Positions 1-11,711 of a DNA stretch of 64,000 bases are shown in pieces; positions within the stretch are counted from its first letter, which is position 1; every line of letters starts with the position of its first letter. The position numbers were made by a program, and so were the translations under genes. Below the pieces are notes generated by a model, which was not told the origin of the DNA, made no database searches, and worked only from the letters and a program-made list of their open reading frames with translations. The DNA comes from Lagopus muta (taxonomy: Eukaryota; Chordata; Aves; Galliformes; Phasianidae). Where the stretch lies: assembly GCF_023343835.1 (NCBI RefSeq), contig NC_064440.1:27597537-27661536 (forward strand), in the 5' to 3' direction.

Positions 1-543
1 AGTTACAACAGACTGTCCAGAGGCCATCTGAAATAAAACATTCAATTCTGAATGGATGTGAGCAGTCCATACAGTATTTGCTTTCCCTCAGAAATGAATG
101 GCTTTTGTAAACTCAGTAACTGTTTTCATTCTCAGGTAGAAATTCAGGGATTGCAGTCCTGTCTGCAGTGTTATATGTGCCCCACAAATCCAGCCATCCT
201 CACTTTAACACAGTGCATTCAAAAATTGTTTTCGACACGTAAGTCAAATATAAATATCCAAAACAATGTCCCAGTTTTAACTCTACTGTTTGGCAGGCAT
301 ATTGGCATCCCTTCTTTTTCTTACTGTGATTCTAAACTGTCGTTTGAGTTACTCTTAGGCATACGCATTTCCATCGCCTTTCCTCATCTCAAAAAACATT
401 TCTCAATTGCCTAATTTCCTTATTTATAAACAAGATATGCTAACAGTGCAAGGTATTGCTGCCTTTGTTCAAATTTAGACTTCAGATTTTCAGAGAAAAC
501 AAATATGTGAAATAGCAAAATTTTAAGGAAAACAATATTCTAC
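1..543. other. Unique AT-rich sequence, no feature
   Basis: A plus-strand frame stays open for about 120 codons at 52-414, but it has no recognisable domain and its composition is not protein-like. It directly follows, on the minus strand, the donor side of the candidate exon at 544-622, so it would be downstream intron if that exon is real. Confidence 0.6.
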
Positions 544-622
544 CTGTCATGCTTGTCTCCTTCCTTTGGACACAGTACGGGATCACAGTCTGAGTTCCCA
601 TAAGGTGGTCCAGCCAGAGAAG
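544..622 (-). CDS. Candidate internal coding exon, gene unidentified
   Basis: On the minus strand this 79-nt block is preceded by a T-rich tract ending TTTTTTTATAG and followed by CAG|GTAGAA, so it has both splice signals. One of the three frames is free of stops and is also the most protein-like. It starts with two bases completing a codon, runs 25 codons, and leaves two bases at the end. It includes the residues YGNSDCDPVLCPKEG. Two cysteines spaced C-x4-C with Pro, Gly and Asp around them resemble an extracellular or secreted-protein segment, but I cannot assign a family. No neighbouring exon could be linked to it. If real, the window lies mainly in the intron upstream of this exon in a minus-strand gene. 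The alternative is chance: a 79-nt block with passable splice sites is not rare in 64 kb. Confidence 0.3.
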
Positions 623-2940
623 CTATAAAAAAATATTGTCCTGATTAACTTTGCAAAGATAAAATACCTCCCATTTTTATCATTTTTTATCATGGACCTT
701 CAGGCTTTTGTTCTTTCCTTAGAAACACAAAGTTGCAAAAAGGCAAATTTATAAAATAACTCTGATTTTTGAATTTCCTCTTGATCATCCTTTGGAAGAT
801 GAAGCACATTTTTTAATTGTTTGGTATTTGTTTGAGGACAGATCTGGCAGCTTTGAGAGGATTTACCATTCAGAATACATGCCCTCAAAGTGCTGATCCA
901 GGGAGGGGAAGGGCAAGATGGTGACTGGTACCTTTCTGCTTCTGTGCCACTTAAGAAGTAAGTCAGGACACTTCTGATATCTACATGGCAAGATCACATA
1001 CAGCCTTTGGGCCTGCTTGGTTCTGCTAAATTGTGCTTTCTGTAACTTATTTATGCAATTAACTGGTATTGTCCAAGTATTACTATATGGATACCTTGAG
1101 TTTCCATTGGTGTCTTAGTTCCTCTAACACAGTAATTTTTGAAATGTGTTTCTTGAGTTTCATGGTACTTAATAAGAATTATTTCAATGGCTTGGTCCTA
1201 CTTTCAGTTTTTGGTTTATGGCTTTCTCAGTCCTAGAATCCATTAGAATAAACAGAAGTGGATATTCATAAAACTTACTTTTTTAAAAACACTGTGTGAA
1301 ATTGACATATACACTGAGCAGGATCAAATTGGCTAAAACCCTCCAATAACTGACTTTCTTTGTCATTAGAGTCTATGATTCCATGTCTCTGTTTTTGCTT
1401 CAAACCCTAGACTGTGTGTAGGGTACAAAGTCAATGAGGCTTAGAAAGGATTTTTTAAATGAAAAAGTCATCTTCAATTTCAGTTATAGTACCAGTTGAT
1501 CCCCAGAACAAATATTAACTGCTCCAGAGATGCCATAGTTTATGAGCAGAAAAGCTCTTCTAAATTACATTATATACTCACATAGTCCTTTATAAGTTGG
1601 CATGAAATGTTAAATATTAACATTGGCAGTGAGAGACTCTGGTGTTCATAGCAGATCTGTATGTTTTTAATTTTGGTGGCATTTATGGCTAAATGCTCTA
1701 TGTGTTTACTCTTCCATGAGTTTAGGAACTGGCCATATAAGGGCAGAGAGAGCTGTGAATTTTGAAGCTGTGGAGCAAAGTCTTTGCGACTCCGCATTCT
1801 GGAAAGAACCTAAATATGGGTTTTGGCCCATTTTGGGATTTAGGTAGCCTTACAGAACAAGGACCTCTCTCAGGAGTCATGCAGCTATTAGAATCATGAT
1901 TTTCTTGATATCAATTTTACCATAATATTCCTGTTGATATCACTATATCCTGCTGAACATATCAGCAGCTTCCTCGACAAGGACACCAAAAGTAAACAGA
2001 GCAAATCTGTAATGTCCACAATTTTGGAACTTGCTTTAGTTTATTCAGTTTTGGGGTTCTTTAAATGAAGAGGTGTTTCCCTTATTTCTACTAAGAAGTG
2101 GTAGGAAGTACTGTGAAACATGTATTGGAAACTCTTGAAAGACAGAAGGTGAAACCTAGTTTCTGTATTAAGAAAACTAGTCTCTGAGATAACTGCAGGT
2201 TGTTTTGTGTATTGTAGCCATGTACAACCGACTACCTAAAGCCCTTTCATTTTAACCTCTTCTGTCTTGCAGTTTGTGATCTCTGTGACAAGGTCAGCAG
2301 AGCTGAAGTACTGACCTCATTCAGATAGATAATAGTATAGAAGAAGCTGACATATTCTCATTCACTCTCTCTCATAGAAGGAGATGTTATTATTGTTATC
2401 TGCTTAGTTTCCACGTTTGAAAAAATATGTTCCATGCTGTCAGATGCAGACTTTCTATAGAGTAAAATATAATCAAAGCTGCTGTAAGTGTAAAGTGCAG
2501 GGGCAAGCCAACCTACTTAGTAGCAGAGGAAATTAAAGATGTGGATTTGTCAGTAGAAGCCACCTGGTGAGGTTTCTCATGCAGAATTATTATTTCATTG
2601 TTTTTAATTATTGAATTATTACTGAATTACTTTTCAAAAGATTGGTCTGAAAAGAAGGCGTACACTTACAGTGTCAGTTAGAAACTTCAACCCTAACTTA
2701 TACATGGCATACAGCAAAAAGTAACTAAAAACATTGCCTCAGTCTGTAAGCTGGCATTGTTTCACTGAGGCCAAGAGAACTCTCCTAGGTTGCTTTGGAC
2801 CAGAATTACAAATCTATTTATGCACAAAAGAAATAGAAAAACTCCAAAGTCTACCATATTCACACAAAGGGAAGAGTGGGTTCAGAGGCAGCAGACTGAG
2901 CTGCAAAGACTTCTAACTTTCTCCTCTATTAGTTATATAC
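623..2940. other. Unique AT-rich sequence, no feature
   Basis: Read on both strands, no repeat family, RNA gene or convincing exon was seen. Short open frames at 700-888 and 1570-1797 (minus) look like chance frames. Confidence 0.6.
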
Positions 2941-3107
2941 ATTAAGATGTGCTGATGTTCCACTGTGTTGCTGTGCTGTCTATAGCATGGTATACTCTCA
3001 GTGGTGTGGCAGGATAGGGTTTCTTTCTTAGGAGCACACCTTGTGCTGCATATACTATGGTACGTGCAGCGCATAACTGGTCTGTGTGTGCTATGGTACA
3101 TTCAGCT
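2941..3107. repeat. Degenerate tandem repeat of about 35 bp
   Basis: The core CTATGGTAC occurs at 3055-3063 and again at 3091-3099, a 36-bp step. A diverged copy, GCATGGTAT, lies at about 2985, some 70 bp (two steps) earlier. Each core is followed after a few bases by CAG. This looks like the remains of an old minisatellite. Divergence is high, so the call is tentative. Confidence 0.3.
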
Positions 3108-3397
3108 TTTGTATAAAGACAAACAGCAAATCTTGATCCTGCAGACTGGCCCCCACCTGGGGGAACTCCTGGGCAGGGAAAATAAGAGTGAGGCTATAGT
3201 TTGCTTTCATTCATGCTTCTTACCAACTAATACCAACGTATTGGAAAAGCCCCTTGGGAGGATCACTGCCACTAGGGTGTTCTTCAGTTACTCACATCCA
3301 TTCTAGGCAACCTGATGTGTTCTTAGCAAAACAGTTTCCCAACAGCAGCAAAGCTTCTGTCTTATAGGTTTCTGGAAAAGAAAAATAAAACATACTT

Positions 3398-3422
3398 AAA
3401 AAACAAACAAACAAACAAACAA
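3398..3422. repeat. (AAAC)n microsatellite
   Basis: About six uninterrupted AAAC units, bordered by A-rich sequence on both sides. Confidence 0.9.
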
Positions 3423-5193
3423 TAAAAAGAAAACCTCTTCAGGGTCCTATTACTTTATTACATGCATCAACATCCTTAAAATTATGTTGCTCTTTGCCTG
3501 GCATTTAGTAAAATCAGTCCTTCAGAGCTTGTTACTTGAGCGTCTGCCTTCTCAAGGCAATTGTTTGCCGTGTTCAAATCTTAACAAGTAAATGTAAATA
3601 CTTGTACTCTAATATCAAAGCTTGTTCTTTTGCTTTCCAAAGCCCTTGTTTCTTCGTGACATGCCCCAAGACTTGCACACCTCTAAAACTCATATCACAG
3701 GTGCAGGCTGCACATACATGAGCAAAATGAAGATACAATAGCATACGCAAATTTTCTGTCGAGGGCAGGGACAGATAAAGCTGACTTAGTCAAGAAGGAT
3801 TCTTCATTGTTGCTAACCAGAGCATTTCTGGATTCACTGCATGTAACTGCCAGAGGGTCAAGGAGGGCCATTTCCAGCTCTCATTTGTGCAAAATGCAAT
3901 TATTAATCTTTCTGTAACTAACACAAGAGGATCAAGTGTTATCGAGGCATCTCTTGGAAATGCAAGAAGCCCTGTGATCCACCTCTGATTATTTTCTACT
4001 ACTACCCACCACTTCTATTTGAAAAGCCACGTAAGGCCCTTTATGTACAGGCAGGAAGATGGGAGCACCCTGGTCTTTGAAAGGTTTGCAATCTTAATAT
4101 TTGACTGACACAAAAGATGAAAGAAATAAGTATGATGTCCATATTTCCCAGCTAAGAAAGTGAGGCACAGAAAGGTAGGAAGATGTGGGTAAGAACACTG
4201 GGCAGACTTTGGCAAAGCTGGGATGAAAGACCCCATGCTGGGAGCTCTGATGTAGAAAGCACCATTTTCTGAACTGGCCTGGAAAATGCTCTCATCCTGA
4301 TGCCTTGTCTTAGTCTAACAGAAGGCATTTTTCTTTGTTTCTCCCAAGTTCCTAGGCATTAGGCTACACTGCTGATCCTATAGAAAAGAGATGCTGTCCT
4401 CCTAGAAGAGAGAGAAAAATGTACAAGCTGCCGTGAAGATTTACTTCAAATATATCTTTTTAAAATAAGAAATTAAACAATTAGTCTTGGGTTAAGAATG
4501 TAATGTTTGTATGTTTTTGCTAATAGCAAGACAATGCGCTTGTGACCTTTATCTCATGTAAATAATCCCACTGAGATAAATTTTAGGGGGACAAAAAGCA
4601 ACAAATTTGAATTCTCTTTAAAAACAGCTTGGGCTCTACATATAGCAGAAAAACAGCCCCGAGTCACAGGCCTGTGCTGTGCTATCAGATGACTGCAGGG
4701 ATATATTTGCCTTTCTGTGACTGCAATGGGACTGTGTCTAAGCACAGACTGAAGGGACACCTCAGTGTCCCTATTGTTAATGGCTGAAGGACAGTGCAGG
4801 GATCCTTCTCATCGAGCCAGTGCTGAAAACTATTTGGTAATTGTTTATTAAGCTGTTTTTTTTTTCCAGCCAAATCACTTCCACTTTTCAGCCTTATCCA
4901 GCTTCCTCCATTATTGCAGTGTTGGCTCTACACATAGGGCAACAAAATGGGGGGATATGGTTTCCTTCTTAGTAGCAATGCATACTTAAACAATACTAAA
5001 CCAATCGTGAGCACAAGGCCAGAAGCCCCACAACTCACATAGAGGCTGTACCCTGGATGCTGCGAGTAATAACACGAAATAAATATTAGCATGGAGGTAA
5101 AGGAGGTATTTAAAGCAGGGGAGCTGGGAGGAGTATTCCTCAGCTGATTTGGCAGCCCAGTGATGGTCAGAGAAGCACACAAACACAAGAACT
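3423..5193. other. Unique sequence, no gene
   Basis: Nothing beyond a T10 run at 4856-4865 and short chance frames was found. No repeat family was recognised. Confidence 0.6.
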
Positions 5194-5231
5194 GCTATGG
5201 ACCTCATCCGTGGCTATGGACTTCATCTGTG
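5194..5231. repeat. 19-bp tandem duplication, two copies
   Basis: GCTATGGACCTCATCCGTG is followed immediately by GCTATGGACTTCATCTGTG, with two differences. It is a local duplication in otherwise unique sequence. Confidence 0.85.
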
Positions 5232-8200
5232 GTCCCCCTGAAAGTCTTGTGAAGACATTTTGTGAAGGGCATGGAATCCTCATCATCCATGATGGGCAGA
5301 TCTGAGTCATTTTAGTCACTAGTCCAGGCATCAGGATGTTATCCTTCATGCAGGATGGCAATAAGCAGAATAATTTTTTTTCCCTTGTATGTTTGTCCCA
5401 ACTTCTATCACAGAATTTTTATCTGCTGTCATTACATAGTGACTCATCCATCAGACAAATCTGGTACATCTCAAAATACCGTAACAACCAGAGGAAAAAA
5501 AGCATAGGAAGATATATGTAGCTGTTTGTTTAGTTTATCTTCATGTCCAAAGGGACTAATTGATTTTAAGTGATGTTTTATAGAAATAGTTGATATCCAA
5601 GGCAAAAACGCAATGCAACAAATTTCAGCACAGATGGTATTTTGGTTGCAATTAAAAAAAAAAAAAAGGTGGCATATATTAAATGAGAAGTAGAGAAGAT
5701 TTCAAATCTAATCCAGTAAGCTTTGAAAGACAGTTGAAAAAACAACATTTTGTATGCCCAGAAATTAGAAAGCTGGCTTCTGGTAAAAATAATACAAAAC
5801 ATCTTTAATGCAAAGTGTCCCTAAATGTTTAAATCTGCTGAAATGAGCTGGAGATACAGAGTGAGAGTGGGATGGAACCTCACACAGGTGAGAGTAAATA
5901 ATGGCCTGTTTTTCTGAGTACCAAAAGTCCTATAGTCTGTAAAAACATTCTCCATATTCTTCATGTTTTTGAATGTTCCTCTTGGGGACCAGTACTGAAG
6001 TGGTGATTACAGTGGTATGTGTAAAGGGGAGGGCCTAAGCTGCTTTTGTATCATGAAAGAAAACATTTTCACTCAGTAGACCCTGCTTCCTTCAAATAAC
6101 AAATCTCACTTAGCATTCTGTGTATAAACAGTTCCTCCTAGTTCATGAACTCATAAATACAAAACCAAGCACCAAAACAATAAAGCACCAGTGTTTGAGC
6201 TATGTACTATACACTAACACTATACACTATATACAGAAGAGGATGTAATTCTGTAGAGCAGCAAAGAATAAGAAATGAAGACCACAGTGGTTAAGTAGGT
6301 ACGACTGGAAAACCTGCACAGACAGAACACAATTACTGCTATCTCCTGTGCAGATTGGTCTTCATGTAACATCCTGTGCAATAATATTGAAAGCTGAAGG
6401 TCTGTGTGGCTCAAGGAGAAGATCGGGCACACCGTTGGAGGGGAAATCCAGTGGATGTGACTCCATGCAGAGCTCCAGAAGTCCCTGAACTATGGATGAT
6501 TGGCAGCTGAGGGACTATCAGGGGAAGAGTCAGACTTCTTGCCATGGTCCTCAGCTCTCCCCTGGCCATCTGCCTTTAGCCAGTGCTGAAATAGTTTACT
6601 AGACTGGACAGATCTTTGATATGACCCAGTCCACATATTCTGCAGTTTGGTGACAGGAAAGGACTGTTATGAATGTGCTTAAAAGCAACATTATGGTTAG
6701 TGGAAAAGTTCCGCGTCCTTCTGAGAGATGGGCAAGGTTGATGTTTCACAGAAATGGGCAGATTTGTGCAAACAATCGGGAAACAAATTAAATGTTCAAT
6801 AAACAACAAAAATCAACCATTCTTTCACAAGTATAAGCATGTTCAGTTTTGGGCTTGCTAGGCACCTATTTTGTACGTGTGCGATTGAAAATCTTAGATT
6901 TTGATGGAGATAAACCATTCAAGTTTATCAACTCTAGCTTTAACAATGCTATTCTATCATAATACATTGCATATTCACATTTTCCACCAATTGACCATTC
7001 ACACTCTTTCTTTTACCTATTCCACTGCTGCTGAGGGATGTATTATTTTCTGCAAGAATTTGACAGGTACAGACAAGCATCTGCAATGGGAAATCCTTCA
7101 CTTCTTGTTATCTGTAGGTTTTGTTAACTCTTCTAAACTAAATCTCAGGACTCTGACGATCATATTCATTTTTATTCTATACGGATTCTGCAGTAAAACA
7201 ACAATTAACATTGTGTCTGAAATGTTGAGGTTACTGGTCTTGAGAAGACAGCATTTGTTTTTGTTTCAAGATCATTTGCAACTTCAATGATAATGCAATC
7301 TGACATGTAATATAATTATTCTGCAAATAAATAATTAAACTGAGAAAAGCAGGGCGATTTTAACTATTTATAGGAAGTGTTCTGAAAGACATTAAAGACA
7401 GTGATTTCTTTTACTTTAAAACAATGGAGTTTACAGCATTTCTGCAAGATGCTACACAGAATGAAGAGGGACAGCAGGGGGGCTTCCCCGCGCTTTCAAC
7501 TAGAAGTCTTGAAGTGGCAATCGGTGCTTTTCACTGCAGTTCATACAACCTCACTGTTGTATGAAAATTATTAAAGGAAATTGGCAATGCCAGGCCTTTT
7601 CAAATGAACTTGTTTCTTTACACAGAAAGAAAATGCTCACCCCTTTCATTAAAGCCACCGGATCACTACTGAGCAACTACTTCTACCTAATGCTATACCT
7701 TACACTAGCCTCCTTTGGTATATATGCAAAGAAAAGGAAAAGCTACATCAGTACCCTTCTGTGTCTGTATCTCCATAGGAGACTGCATATAGGAGGTAAC
7801 AGTTTGTAGTATTCCTGTTCACATCTCCCTGTTGCCACTGGATATCCAGTTGGCATCACTGGTAAAAGTCTGAATGTGATACATCTAAACAAAGTAAGCA
7901 TTAATCATACGTTAAGACAATAATTACCACTGATTACAGACTGCCACTGAAGTAAGCCCAGGGTGAAGACCTTAGATGTACACTGGAAACATATAAACTA
8001 TGGTGAGATTGTTGGCAGGTTGACAGAGTGCCTAATAGGACAAAGACTAGTGTCATTTCTGTAGAGAACAGCCACACGGATTTTAGCTTATCTGCATAAA
8101 AGAAATGCACAGACGACTTAGAACAAGACCAATATAAAATGCACTATTGTGTTCAAGTTTTGTACAATGAATTACTCAGAATACTCCAAGGTGTAATATT

Positions 8201-8567
8201 CTTTAAATAAAATAATACTGTTTCAGTTTCCGAGAAGTAGAAATTTTCTATTACTTTCTCAGCATGGTGGTACCCTGAGTGCTGGTTAGAGTGATAACAA
8301 TAAAGCCTCCACTATTAGAACCTTTAACATTTGTTGTCTTTTAATACCTATGGGAAATTCAGAGCAAGCCTACTCACCTTTGCTTTCTTAAGTTTTTTAG
8401 GAAAACTTGTTAAAGATAATCAGTATCAAATGGAACGAGATAACTCTTTTCAGCAAAACCAGTGCCCTCTTCTTTAATCAGCAGTACTTTGCCAAGATTT
8501 CCTTCTGAATCTTGGTTTTCAAATTAAATCTGACATCCAACCTAGCATTTGAGACACTCAGTGTATG
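5232..8567. other. Unique AT-rich sequence with small simple repeats
   Basis: An A14 run lies at 5654-5667 and a 13-bp step direct repeat at 6206-6231 (ACTATACACT twice). Open frames such as 6901-7290 (plus) show no domain. No exon or repeat family was recognised. Confidence 0.6.
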
Positions 8568-8802
8568 ACTTTCTCTAGAGAGAAACTGCCTGTTGAGTTA
8601 TGCTGCTGATGCTGCAGCAGTGCCCTACCAGGAGAAGGAAAACTCCCTGGCAGATAGCCTCCTTCCAAAGCTGCCTTTTAGTGTGTTTGAAAAACAGAAC
8701 GTTGTTGAACCTGGGAAATTATTTCAATCTGCTGTTAAAAATGATAAGAGCATGGTTCAAAGCCTTCCTTGGCTCGTGCACAGATCCTCTGCTATCTCCT
8801 GA
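8568..8802 (+). other. Orphan protein-like open frame, possible terminal exon
   Basis: After an in-frame TGA, a frame stays open to a TGA at about 8802. Its composition is balanced, with many Glu, Lys, Ala, Ser and Pro codons, and it includes the segment SVFEKQNVVEPGK. A pyrimidine stretch ending CTCTAG just before it could serve as a 3' splice site, which would make it a terminal exon of about 75 codons. A second frame is open over the same bases, so local stop scarcity may explain it. I recognise no family. No promoter or partner exon was found. Confidence 0.12.
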
Positions 8803-10213
8803 CTGTCGGAATGACTGGTGGAAGCATAAGCTCCAACCATAGTTCAATAATCCACTTTGTGCAAGGGTTCAGCCCACTAATTTGTGCAGCACAAGAAGCT
8901 TCACCTGCGTACATCACACTGCTACTGACCTGTCTGTGGCTCTAAGGCAATTTGTGGTACGGGAAAGAAGGGGAATAAGCCCCTTGGGTCCCCCAAACAT
9001 TTTAATTTTCACAGCAAAATTTACACAGTGAGAGAATAAGCAGCAAGCTCTAATGAAGTGCAAAACAAATGCTGCAACTTGCTCTTGCAACTTTTCCATG
9101 TATTTGTTATGTGCTAGCAATGGCCTGAACCAAAGGGACAATTCCTGCCTATGAATCTCACTGACTGTGGCACTTAACCCAGAAGAGAGCTCACACTTGG
9201 AGGACCGGAATTTACTAGGTTGGCAAACAAGCAGCACATGGCAAGTACAAAATGAGGACAGTGTGTGGAAACCCCTGAGCACAAAGTGCGAAACAGGCTG
9301 ACCTGGCCTCACATCCAAATTTTTGCAAGTTAATTTAAAGCTGAAAGGCTCAGTTTTCTTTTGAGGAACTGCTGTAGAAAGCAGCAGTCATGCAGATAGG
9401 CAAAGCTTTGCATTTCCAGTCCTTTTCCCTCTTGAGGATGATTTAAAAGCACTTTAACCGTTAGGGGTCAGTTATTACTCACACCTTAACTCCTTTTCGG
9501 GTAAGATCATAGTTCTGGGCTTGCAGTTTTCTCCTTTTTATCAGAACTGGTCTGTTAATTAGAGCAAGGGTTTGGCTCTCTTTACTGCAAAATATAATTC
9601 TGTTATCAGTGCAACCACATTCTGCCCTAGGTGATTTCCACTTAGGGTTTAATCCTTTTTTATTATAAAAAAAAAAAAATCCCGTGAAATAAAAGAGTAT
9701 TTCCTTACTTGGGTAAGCTGGATAGCCCTTTGGTCTAAATGTGTTTGTTTTTTTTTCATTTTGAGATTTCTGATATGCTAAACCTCTGTGAAAGTTTGAT
9801 AAAAGGTAACTTTGAGGCTTTTAATTAATTATGTAAAAAAAGTTGACAGTACTCTACTGTGAGGTGTTCCTAATAATCCATGCATGTAATGTAGTGGGAA
9901 CATTGTTTATAAATATAAATGAATAAGAAGGTTTGTAACCTTGGAACAAAAGAAGATGAAAAATCAAATCACGGTTGGCAACTTCACAATTAAATGTTCT
10001 AAGATTAAATGACCTACTTGAAAGCTACAATTTTATCTTTGTTTTCCAGTAAGTAGTAGAAAAATAATCCTTGTAACAGCTCCTTAAAGCCCTTACTGAG
10101 AGTGAAGCGAGGAAATATTGTTTTTAATATTTCATATCTCCCACAAATGAAAAGACACACTTTTAAAGTTCAGCCTGGCTGGAAAATGTGTGGCTCATAT
10201 CAGGTTCCAAGGC
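8803..10213. other. Unique sequence, no gene
   Basis: A 134-codon minus-strand frame at 8914-9318 has no recognisable domain and its length is expected by chance. An A13 run lies at 9667-9679. No repeat family was recognised. Confidence 0.6.
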
Positions 10214-10242
10214 AGGGGAGGGAAGGGGAAAGGGAAAGAAGG
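10214..10242 (+). other. Pure purine tract with G-quadruplex motif
   Basis: 29 consecutive purines. Four G-runs (GGGG 10215-10218, GGG 10220-10222, GGGG 10225-10228, GGG 10232-10234) are separated by loops of 1, 2 and 3 bases, which meets the standard G3+N1-7 pattern on the plus strand. The following 150 bases stay purine-biased. Confidence 0.85.
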
Positions 10243-11280
10243 CGGCAGCAGACCAGAAATAAAGCACTGTCGAAAGGAAATTGAAAGTCAGGGATAAGCA
10301 AAGGAAAAGGGGTCTCACAGCTGGAAAGGATGGAAAAGAGGCTGTCGAAGGGAAAGTATATTAATAAAGCAAAATGAATCCAAAGGAATAAAAGAAAGAC
10401 CAAGCCACAGATCCAATTTACTTCTGTCACTGTAACGTTTGGTGGATTAAGAATCCTATTACCATTGGCTGCAATGGATTAAAAAGCACACCTTATCACC
10501 ATCAGTATTTCACCTCGCCTCCTTATGCTTAGCGGCAGCAGAATAGCTGCCTTCTGGGAAGGGTGCTGCGTATCAGCAGCACGGGATCAGGTCACTTCTA
10601 GCCACCAGCTACTTCAGCTCTAGTCTGCTGGCATTATTAAAGGGAGCATCTCCAGCCTGAAAAATCACACTTCTGTCCTTTCTCATTAGACATATAAAGA
10701 GCCATCCCAAGACTGCTAAAGTCAAAGAAATGGGGAAAATCTCCCTTTTAATCTCCTTCTCTGTCTGACGGTTTCGACAAGGGGCTCGACTTCACAAGGT
10801 TATTGTTGTAATAAAGGACAACACATGGCATGAAGTGCCTCAAAAGTATCGTGGGGAGAAAATTTGACGGAGCAAACCACCCTCCTCTCCCTTCTGCCCT
10901 TGGCTGCACAGAAGGAATCCTTTGCTGTGGCTCTGCTGCTGAGCCAGCTCTCCCAGCTGACCAAGGGGCATCACACCCCTTACGGCACAGCACGCTGCCT
11001 CCTGGCCTGGAAAGGCCTGTGTGCAAGTTTTTGCCTTGTAAAAAAGTGTAAATTTTAAAAACAAGCCCTTCAGCCCTTCCTGTTCTTCTTTGCGACACCC
11101 TAGAGCTTGAGAGCCTCACTACTACTTTTAATACTTTTAAACATTAATTTTCACAGAAAATCTTTTCAGAAAACCCTCTCATGTGCTGTTTCTTCTATAC
11201 TGGAGAACAAAATACTCAATTTAACCCACTGCCTCCTTCTCTGTTCCCTACCATGTGCACACCTGATAGGATTTCAGTGA
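10243..11280. other. Moderately GC-rich unique sequence
   Basis: Overlapping short frames occur on both strands at 10748-11119, as expected where stops are scarce. No domain or repeat family was recognised. It leads into the CpG-enriched patch downstream. Confidence 0.5.
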
Positions 11281-11711
11281 CTCCGCAGGCGTTCTCAGGA
11301 GCCACACTGCAGTGTTTGCTGCTGCCACTGACCAATGGACCAGCAAAATTGGGAAAACGCTTTCCTGCTTTGCGAGAGCACTGAAGGAAGAGTGAAAAAG
11401 AACATGTAGCTAACACTTTCATCTTTGTTTTTTGGTATTTCAGACGGAACTGCTCATTTAATGAATATCTGATTTTATGTTTGATTTTAGATCTGACGCT
11501 CTGGTTGGGCTCCATCTCCTCATTTCCATATGAGTCACGGGAACATGCAAAGCACAGAGAGGCACAGCGGGCTCAGAGCGGCAGGCACCGAGCTAATCTC
11601 CAGCTCCGCGTGGTTCCTTCTGCTGCTCCGCCTGTTGCTCCCAGGAGGCTTTCAGTGGGGTGGGCATTGCGACTAATGCTTGAGAGATATGGAGAGATAT
11701 CTGGGGACGGT
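11281..11711 (+). promoter_or_regulatory. CpG-enriched patch, possible promoter/first exon or enhancer
   Basis: CpG is rare in most of the window, but about eight occur in roughly 150 bases from 11537 to 11690. At the start of this dense part lie an E-box CATATG (11527-11532) and an AP-1 consensus TGAGTCA (11531-11537). The patch ends in GGACG|GTGAGC (cut after 11709), a strong 5' splice-site match on the plus strand. Together this resembles an unannotated first exon with its promoter, or an enhancer. No TATA box at a fixed distance and no certain start codon could be assigned. A plus-strand frame at 11481-11720 is open across it but is low in recognisable content. Confidence 0.25.
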
